A stretch of 6,658 nt of DNA from Helicobacteraceae bacterium (GTDB taxonomy: Bacteria; Campylobacterota; Campylobacteria; Campylobacterales; Sulfurimonadaceae). The notes beneath the pieces were generated by a model. That model had not been told where the DNA came from. It was given only the letters and a program-made list of their open reading frames with translations, and made no database searches. The stretch spans positions 1 to 6,658 of the forward strand of contig WFMO01000211.1 in assembly GCA_015489055.1 (NCBI GenBank), in the 5' to 3' direction. The position numbers and the translations under genes are program-made. Below are positions 1-4,108 of the stretch, one piece after another; positions within the stretch are counted from its first letter, which is position 1; each line of letters opens with the position of its first letter.

Positions 1-365
1 GAGTATATTATGAAGATACGGATACAGGTGGTATTGTTTACCACTCAAACTACCTCAATTTTTGTGAAAGGGCAAGGAGTGAAGCATTTTTTGAAAAAAA
101 ATTATCACCTGTTTTACTAAGTGGACATTTTGTAGCAAAAGAGCTTTGTGCGTCTTATATTTTACCTGCAAAGCTTGGCGATTTATTGGAGATTAAAACA
201 TCTTTGCTTGAGTTAGGGCATGCGTCTTTTAAACTTCATCAAGAGGTTTACAGAGCTGATATAAAGTTGTTTGAACTGGATATAAAGTTGGCGTATGTCA
301 ACTTGCAAGGCAGGGCACAAAAATTAGACAGCGACATAAAAGAGATGATAGTGTCTTTGTTTTAA
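1..365 (+). CDS. ybgC: YbgC/4HBT-family acyl-CoA thioesterase, 5'-truncated
   Basis: The reading frame begins at base 3 and stops with TAA at 363-365, giving 120 visible residues that start VYYEDTDTGGIVYHSNY. This is the hotdog-fold signature of YbgC thioesterases, and the second Asp of EDTD (visible residue 7) matches the catalytic Asp18 of E. coli YbgC. The following FCERARSEAFF segment and the late LDIKLAYVNLQG strand are also family-typical. Relatives are about 130 residues, so only roughly 4-12 N-terminal residues lie off the window. The family hydrolyses acyl-CoA thioesters in the cytoplasm and in proteobacteria is often linked to phospholipid synthesis or the Tol-Pal region. No Tol-Pal gene is visible here, so the exact substrate is open. 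Its stop overlaps the stop of the opposing gene at 362. Family assignment is confident. Confidence 0.9.
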   Translation, partial: VYYEDTDTGGIVYHSNYLNFCERARSEAFFEKKLSPVLLSGHFVAKELCASYILPAKLGDLLEIKTSLLELGHASFKLHQEVYRADIKLFELDIKLAYVNLQGRAQKLDSDIKEMIVSLF

Positions 366-1603
366 AAGATGCCTGGCAAAACGGTGGGTTTGCCGATAAT
401 TGGTGATAGATATATAAACCTACCGTATGAGGGTTTAACCAGATTGATTGGGTAAATAACTTGATTATTTTTTATAGGCAGAGGATATTCACGGTTACTG
501 TTTGTTATAAGGTGAAAAAAATAATCAACGCCAATAGTTGTCGCATAATTAATCCAATTATACCGAATATTATTATTTAAAAGCGCGTTTGTTTGTGTGA
601 TAATTTCATTGTTTACTATGATGGAATTTGCTATAAGCATATTTTTTCTGTCTTGATACTGCGTTAAAGATAGAATTAGAGGATTATAGTTGATTTGAGT
701 TGATAAAATATTTGTTGAATTGACATCATAAAGCGTTAGTTGTGACATCACCATACCCGTTTTTACGATAGGTGTATTCATCAAAAAAGAACCATGAGCT
801 ATGGCATTATTGTTCTCAAGTGTGTATCTCATATTTGATGATCTGTCAGTAATTTTATATTTTATAACATTATTGGTATCACCGCTTAAGATAAAGCTAT
901 TTTGCGCATCAGATGTAAGATAATTTGAAAGTGGCGAGTTTGTATGAAAAATAACTAAAGGTGATACAGCTCTTTTTAACAGCAGTGCTAGTTGTGCTTT
1001 GTAGTCTATTCCTCCAAAATAAAGGTACGGGGATGTGGTATTTACATCATTTTTGTTGATAGTTGGAAAAAAGATATCCGCTTTGGGGTTTATTGCTATA
1101 ACAGAATTTACACCCTTTTTTGTCAAAGGCGCTATGATATAGTTGTATCTTGCCGCTGATATTTTATTTAGTGCATCTGCTATAGTGTCTTGATTTTCAT
1201 TTTGAATATTGAAGCTCTTAAGATCAAATGTCCTATTTCTTGCTAGAAGATAGGCCAGGGTTGATGTAGTCGTAGATGCGGCATATCTGCCTATGATCGT
1301 GTATGGTAGCAATAGAGCTATTTTTATTTTGCCGTTTGATATGCGAGAGCCTATATTTAGCAAAGATTCAGCGATTAGCTTATCGCTGTTTAACTGCTTA
1401 TTTTGTAATACACCGGATGCATGAGCTAAAAAAGAAAAAATCTGTTCATTTTTCCATTCTTGCTGTAGGCATAGCTCATTACATTTAGTAATCTTAAGAT
1501 TTAACACATAGGTTTTAGGCAGTGGTATAGCAGATATGATAAAACTTTTTGCAAATAAAAGATTTGGCAGAACAAGCAGTAATAATAGCAATCTCTTCAT
1601 CAT
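362..1603 (-). CDS. Secreted LpoA/LppC-like periplasmic-binding-fold protein
   Basis: This 413-residue protein opens with a clear Sec signal peptide: MMKR, a Leu-rich core, and a probable cleavage after LLFA at residue 18. There is no lipobox Cys, so it should be a soluble periplasmic or loosely attached protein. From about residue 92 it resembles a type I periplasmic-binding fold as in LpoA/LppC: KIALLLPYTIIGRYAAS (first strand and loop), YNYIIAPLTKKGVNSV near 153, YLYFGGIDYKAQLALLL near 194, and a C-terminal YGRFIYLSPIIGKP like the end of LppC domains. C41 and C45 (CNELC) are its only cysteines and could form a disulfide. Two ATGs stand in tandem (1603 and 1600). The first forms an ATGA overlap with the upstream glycosylase gene and is preceded by an AAAGAG ribosome site. 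A role in peptidoglycan synthesis is only an inference from fold. I do not recognise a named gene. Confidence 0.6.
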   Translation of the reverse strand: MMKRLLLLLLVLPNLLFAKSFIISAIPLPKTYVLNLKITKCNELCLQQEWKNEQIFSFLAHASGVLQNKQLNSDKLIAESLLNIGSRISNGKIKIALLLPYTIIGRYAASTTTSTLAYLLARNRTFDLKSFNIQNENQDTIADALNKISAARYNYIIAPLTKKGVNSVIAINPKADIFFPTINKNDVNTTSPYLYFGGIDYKAQLALLLKRAVSPLVIFHTNSPLSNYLTSDAQNSFILSGDTNNVIKYKITDRSSNMRYTLENNNAIAHGSFLMNTPIVKTGMVMSQLTLYDVNSTNILSTQINYNPLILSLTQYQDRKNMLIANSIIVNNEIITQTNALLNNNIRYNWINYATTIGVDYFFHLITNSNREYPLPIKNNQVIYPINLVKPSYGRFIYLSPIIGKPTVLPGIF

Positions 1604-2244
1604 ATTAAACTCTTTATTGCCCGAAGGTCATGTAACATTATTTTTTTTAAAGATGGGTTTCTAAGCAAAAAAGCCGGATGGTACACCGGTATTAATTTAT
1701 ATGTTTTAAAATCCATTATATGACCTCTCATGTCGCTAAAATTATTTTCGTTATGGTGGCTTGCTATCGCTTTATAAGCATTTTCACCCAATGCTACAAC
1801 AATTTTTGGTTTAATAATCTCTAATTGTTTTACAATATATGGATTGCAGCTTATTTGCCAACTCTCCTGCATAGAGATTAGATTGTTTGATTTACATTTG
1901 ACTATATGAGTCAGATAAACATCATCAATGGTTAAGTTTAATACATTTTCTATCATCTTAATCAATAGCTCACCAGATCTTCCCCCATAGTAGTTACAAC
2001 TTTGATCCTGTGTTTGGGTTACTTCGTAATCAATTAGTATTATATCAGCATTTATGTTTCCATATCCAGGCATACTTTGCGTTCTTGTTTTGCTTAAATC
2101 GCAAAGATGGCATTTTGAAATCAGACTGTTTAAATCCCCAATACTGTTTGGCAGTGTAATGTCTTGCTGTGCATGAACTGGAGCAAAATCTACATATTCA
2201 AAGTCAAGCGCCTTTAATCTGTAGAGTTGTTGTAGTATAAGCAT
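1600..2244 (-). CDS. Family-4-type uracil-DNA glycosylase homologue with altered active site
   Basis: The 214-residue protein has the Fe-S cysteine pattern of family 4 uracil-DNA glycosylases: C45-x2-C48, then C117 and C133, with spacings close to those of Thermus UDGA. It also has YYGGRSGELLIKMIENVL (family PFVGRAGQLL), KPKIVVALGENAY, and the HP motif YHPAFLLRNP at 188-197. However, the motif-1 segment normally reading GEAPG is IDYEV (71-75), so the usual catalytic Glu aligns with Tyr73. The uracil-contacting Asn before the third cysteine (TNVVKC in relatives) is His113 in THIVKC, and the PPGNR loop is replaced. Activity on uracil is therefore doubtful. The ATG at 2244 has no close ribosome site; a good AAGGAAG lies 23 nt upstream (see the separate entry). 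The gene overlaps the next gene by 4 nt, so the two are probably coupled. Fold is confident, activity is not. Confidence 0.8.
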   Translation of the reverse strand: MLILQQLYRLKALDFEYVDFAPVHAQQDITLPNSIGDLNSLISKCHLCDLSKTRTQSMPGYGNINADIILIDYEVTQTQDQSCNYYGGRSGELLIKMIENVLNLTIDDVYLTHIVKCKSNNLISMQESWQISCNPYIVKQLEIIKPKIVVALGENAYKAIASHHNENNFSDMRGHIMDFKTYKLIPVYHPAFLLRNPSLKKIMLHDLRAIKSLI

Positions 2245-2259
2245 ATTTTGATATGATTT

Positions 2260-2274
2260 AATATAAACTTCCTT
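2260..2274 (-). promoter_or_regulatory. Shine-Dalgarno that may point to an ATT start for the glycosylase gene
   Basis: On the minus strand AAGGAAG lies at 2274-2268, 23 nt before the ATG at 2244, which is too far for normal initiation. The glycosylase frame stays open upstream to a stop at 2292-2290 and contains no ATG, GTG or TTG there. An in-frame ATT at 2262-2260 sits 5 nt after the AAGGAAG. Starting there would add six residues (ATT then KSYQN). ATT starts are rare but known, for example infC. Either the ATG is used with a weak or absent ribosome site, or the ATT is the real start. Confidence 0.4.
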
Positions 2275-2291
2275 AGCTCTAAAATGAAGTT

Positions 2292-2297
2292 ATTATA
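2292..2297 (-). promoter_or_regulatory. Candidate -10 box for the glycosylase/LpoA-like pair
   Basis: A consensus TATAAT on the minus strand lies about 50 nt upstream of the glycosylase ATG and just upstream of the AAGGAAG ribosome site. Transcription would start near 2285. No convincing -35 hexamer is seen, which is common for sigma-70 promoters in Campylobacterota. The AT-rich background makes chance matches likely. Confidence 0.4.
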
Positions 2298-2329
2298 ATA
2301 ATATACTAAGCGTTAAAAGTAGCTAAATA

Positions 2330-2743
2330 CTATAAACATAATGTTTGCTTTATGACTGGTAAAAGTCTATCCTCAAGCTCTATTAAAGTTTTTTTATACT
2401 CTTTTTCATCTTTACCGCTCGGGTCAACAAAGCCTACATGTATCGTCTTAACTTTTTTTGGAAATATCGGACAGTTCTCTTTTGCATTATCACAGACCGT
2501 AACTATAAGGTCATAATCGCTATTTATAACTTCATTAAGATTTTTTGAGTGATATTCATCTCTCCATAATCCTGACTGTTGCAATATCTTTTTTGCAAAT
2601 ATATTTACCGTGCCGCTCGCCTTAACACCGGAACTAAATGCTTTTACGCACGCACCAAGGTTCGCATTTACAAGCGCTTCAGCCATAATTGAGCGGCAGC
2701 TATTTCCTGTGCATAATATTAAAACTTTTTTTTGTTTATCCAT
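2330..2743 (-). CDS. arsC: Thioredoxin-coupled arsenate reductase (low-molecular-weight phosphatase fold)
   Basis: The 137-residue protein reduces arsenate to arsenite in the cytoplasm. Near its start it has the P-loop CTGNSCRS (C11 to R17, CX5R). The redox pair C84 and C91 in VTVCDNAKENCP has the same 7-residue spacing as Cys82/Cys89 of plasmid pI258 ArsC, and the Asp-Pro at 107-108 supplies the general acid. With all three cysteines present it belongs to the thioredoxin-linked class rather than the glutaredoxin class, and is distinct from plain LMW tyrosine phosphatases, which lack C84/C91. Length is normal. The start is set by a strong AAAAGGAGA 5 nt before the ATG. No arsenite efflux pump or ArsR gene is visible in the window, but the upstream gap carries a perfect palindrome over the promoter. 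The Crp-family gene lies 80 nt upstream on the same strand. Confidence 0.92.
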   Translation of the reverse strand: MDKQKKVLILCTGNSCRSIMAEALVNANLGACVKAFSSGVKASGTVNIFAKKILQQSGLWRDEYHSKNLNEVINSDYDLIVTVCDNAKENCPIFPKKVKTIHVGFVDPSGKDEKEYKKTLIELEDRLLPVIKQTLCL

Positions 2744-2783
2744 GTTTATCTCCTTTTGTTGAGAGCAGTTTTAAGCTTTGGAA

Positions 2784-2800
2784 ATTATAACATAATTATA
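2784..2800 (-). promoter_or_regulatory. Candidate arsC promoter (two overlapping -10 options)
   Basis: On the minus strand there are two exact TATAAT hexamers, at 2789-2784 and 2800-2795, about 41 and 52 nt upstream of the arsC ATG. The second lies inside the right arm of the 26-bp palindrome (as read on the minus strand). No clear TTGACA-like -35 box is spaced 16-18 nt away. The overlap with the palindrome suggests repression by occlusion. Confidence 0.45.
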
Positions 2801-2820
2801 TCAATATATATTGATATAAT
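2795..2820. promoter_or_regulatory. Perfect 26-bp palindrome, probable operator for arsC
   Basis: The 13-nt arm ATTATATCAATAT is followed immediately by its exact reverse complement ATATTGATATAAT, with no spacer. The core reads ATCAA-N6-TTGAT, a layout like ArsR/SmtB-family operators (inference from memory of such sites). It begins 3 nt after the Crp-family stop codon, ends 51 nt before the arsC ATG, and overlaps the candidate -10. It is not an FNR box, in which TTGAT and ATCAA face the other way around a 4-nt gap. As RNA it could fold only weakly, having two G-C pairs, so a terminator role is less likely than an operator role. Confidence 0.6.
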
Positions 2821-2823
2821 ATT

Positions 2824-3459
2824 TTAGTTTAGCAATTTTTTTAATTCTTTATGATTTATGATTTTTATGCATCCATTAGATTTGTCTATAATCTTTTTTT
2901 GTTTTAATTTCGCAATATTTCTAGATAATGTCTCAGGAGTAATGTTAAGCAAAGAGGCGATTTTTACCTGCTTTAAGTTTGGAAGAAGATCTTCGTTTTC
3001 GTATAAAAATTTAACAATTTTTCCATAACTGTCAATGGTCATAGAGTAGGTTATGAACTGCTCGATAGCCTTTATTTTTTTAATTAAAGATTTGATAACG
3101 GCTAAAGATATGTCGCTTTTTGTTAAAAAATTTTCTTTAAACTGTTTGTAATCTATAAGATAAATCGTACTCTCACTCTCAAGTAAACAGTTTGCAGGAT
3201 AGAAAGATTCATCAAAATTAGCAATTTCTGCTATAAAATTTGGGCCTTTTAGAGTATGCAGTACTATCTCATTGCCTTTTGAATCATATTTGTACAATTT
3301 AGCACTACCGCTTGCTAAAAGATATAAATATTGGGGAAGATCTTTTTCATAAAATAAAATTGTACCTGCAGGGTATTGCTTGATTGTAATAATTTTGTTT
3401 AATCGTACTATCTCTTCGTCAGTAAGCGAGCTAAAAAACCAAAACTGTTTTAAATTCAA
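2824..3459 (-). CDS. Crp/Fnr-family transcriptional regulator without an Fe-S cysteine cluster
   Basis: The 211-residue protein has an N-terminal cyclic-nucleotide-binding-type beta barrel (about 8-110, with YPAGTILFYEKDLPQYLYLLASG), a long dimerisation helix (about 112-140), and a C-terminal winged helix (about 162-190, KQVKIASLLNITPETLSRN). In the recognition helix E176, S179 and R180 match the E-xx-SR of E. coli FNR that reads TTGAT. The N-terminal cysteine cluster of FNR is absent: the only cysteines are C91 and C197, so it does not sense oxygen by a 4Fe-4S centre. The residues that bind cAMP phosphate in CRP are not obvious either. Its ligand is unknown. The start is TTG, supported by AGGGA 5 nt upstream; no in-frame Met occurs before residue 140. 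Neighbours are superoxide reductase-like and arsenate reductase genes on the same strand, which suggests but does not prove a stress role. Confidence 0.88.
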   Translation of the reverse strand: MNLKQFWFFSSLTDEEIVRLNKIITIKQYPAGTILFYEKDLPQYLYLLASGSAKLYKYDSKGNEIVLHTLKGPNFIAEIANFDESFYPANCLLESESTIYLIDYKQFKENFLTKSDISLAVIKSLIKKIKAIEQFITYSMTIDSYGKIVKFLYENEDLLPNLKQVKIASLLNITPETLSRNIAKLKQKKIIDKSNGCIKIINHKELKKLLN

Positions 3460-3469
3460 GAATGTCCCT
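3457..3469 (-). promoter_or_regulatory. Ribosome site deciding the TTG start of the Crp/Fnr-family gene
   Basis: On the minus strand AGGGA (3469-3465) stands 5 nt before TTG at 3459-3457. The frame has no ATG or GTG upstream, and the protein already begins at the expected position before the sensor domain, so TTG is the supported start. Confidence 0.65.
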
Positions 3470-3485
3470 AATAAGGTGTTTAGAG

Positions 3486-3518
3486 GATAGAAAATATACG
3501 GATTTGCATCCGCATATT
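3486..3518 (-). terminator. Candidate intrinsic terminator after the superoxide reductase-like gene
   Basis: On the minus strand, 19 nt after the stop codon, two stem arms (AATAT, mismatch, CGGAT / ATCCG, mismatch, ATATT) surround a 4-nt loop at 3504-3507. The right arm runs into TTTTCT. The five inner pairs include three G-C. The U tract is short, so efficiency may be moderate. It would separate the superoxide reductase-like gene from the Crp-family gene. Confidence 0.5.
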
Positions 3519-3536
3519 AATTATGAAAGCATAGCG

Positions 3537-3923
3537 CTATTGTGCTACTTCTACAACAACCGGAGTTGATTCCCAGATACCGTGTTTAGTGCAATAGCCA
3601 TGAGCTACTAGATTTAATTTTTTACCCGTTGGACGGATATTGAAGGTAACTTCCGCATGAGATTTTTCATTACCTAAAGTTCCCGGCACAAAAGTAGCCA
3701 TTGCAAGCTTTGTTTCACCGTTAAAAAGAGTAATGCTTTCGATATAATGATCAAAGTCATCAGGATGTGTATATTCTTGACCCATTTTTACATTTACCGC
3801 AAGCATTTCACCTTTTTTAGCGCTACCTACTACTGTGATAAACGGCGAGTGACGATCAATGAGATCTTTTTTTGCTTCTCTTTCTACTGTATCTATATCA
3901 ACATATTTGTTAATCTTTGGCAT
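3537..3923 (-). CDS. Class II superoxide reductase-like (neelaredoxin/desulfoferrodoxin centre II) protein
   Basis: The 128-residue protein carries the complete mononuclear iron ligand set of superoxide reductases: H25 (DRHSPFI), H53 (YTHPDD), H59 (DHYIE), C111 and H114 (YCTKHGIWE), matching H16, H41, H47, C111 and H114 of Pyrococcus furiosus SOR. It has no N-terminal desulforedoxin Cys4 domain, so it is the one-iron type. The family reduces superoxide to hydrogen peroxide in the cytoplasm using electrons from rubredoxin or a similar donor. Before the first His the usual Glu-Lys (EKH) is Asp-Arg (D23-R24); Glu and Lys in that position normally act at the active site. The start is fixed by AAGGA 6 nt before the ATG. 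The gene is transcribed away from glyS and appears to end at its own terminator. Family is confident; substrate specificity is inferred. Confidence 0.9.
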   Translation of the reverse strand: MPKINKYVDIDTVEREAKKDLIDRHSPFITVVGSAKKGEMLAVNVKMGQEYTHPDDFDHYIESITLFNGETKLAMATFVPGTLGNEKSHAEVTFNIRPTGKKLNLVAHGYCTKHGIWESTPVVVEVAQ

Positions 3924-3960
3924 ATTTAATCCTTTTTTGTGTATTTTTTATATGTGCGTT

Positions 3961-3966
3961 AGTATA
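3961..3966 (-). promoter_or_regulatory. Candidate -10 box for the superoxide reductase-like gene
   Basis: Minus-strand TATACT lies about 38 nt upstream of the ATG, leaving a leader of roughly 30 nt that contains the AAGGA ribosome site. The upstream stretch is T-rich without a clear -35, as is usual for this phylum. Confidence 0.5.
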
Positions 3967-4014
3967 GCTTGATTTTCTTGTAAAAAACCATAAAGGCAAT
4001 ATAGATTATATATT

Positions 4015-4068
4015 TTAAGGGTTGATTAAGTGATTTGCAGGGCTATGAGTGTCTTAATCAACTTTTAA
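4015..4068. repeat. Inverted repeat (10-bp perfect, 16-bp with G-U) between divergent genes
   Basis: GTTGATTAAG at 4021-4030 is matched exactly by CTTAATCAAC at 4053-4062 across a 22-nt spacer. As RNA on the plus strand the stem extends through two G-U pairs and then AA/TT and TT/AA pairs to 4015 and 4068, giving 16 pairs. It lies in the 185-bp gap between the superoxide reductase-like gene and glyS, just upstream of the likely glyS -10 box. It could be a widely spaced operator, a hairpin leader if transcription starts near 4015-4021 (a TATATT lies at 4009-4014), or a small RNA. The four T residues after it make a poor terminator tail. Confidence 0.6.
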
Positions 4069-4080
4069 CACATAAATGGA

Positions 4081-4086
4081 TAAAAT
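4081..4086 (+). promoter_or_regulatory. Candidate glyS -10 box
   Basis: TAAAAT within GGATAAAATC lies 23-28 nt before the glyS ATG. Transcription would begin near 4093 and give a leader of only about 16-22 nt. The region 17 nt upstream overlaps the right arm of the inverted repeat and has no good -35 match. This is a motif call only. Confidence 0.4.
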
Positions 4087-4108
4087 CTGAAAAAAATACA
4101 ACAATGAG

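Noticed and set aside
258..290. 12-nt repeat (GATATAAAGTTG) 21 bp apart in the thioesterase gene.
   Set aside because: It encodes DIKL twice in adjacent beta strands, and the protein length there matches E. coli YbgC, so no recent duplication is implied.
2303..2328. Terminator after arsC (minus-strand AGTA/TACT stem followed by TTTT).
   Set aside because: The stem is only four pairs, which is too weak to call.
2795..2820. FNR/CRP box for the neighbouring regulator.
   Set aside because: The half-sites face outwards with a 6-nt gap (ATCAA-N6-TTGAT), whereas FNR boxes are TTGAT-N4-ATCAA.
3968..3985. FNR-like half-site (ATCAA on the minus strand) next to the superoxide reductase-like -10 box.
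   Set aside because: The partner half matches only two of five bases, so it is not a credible dyad.
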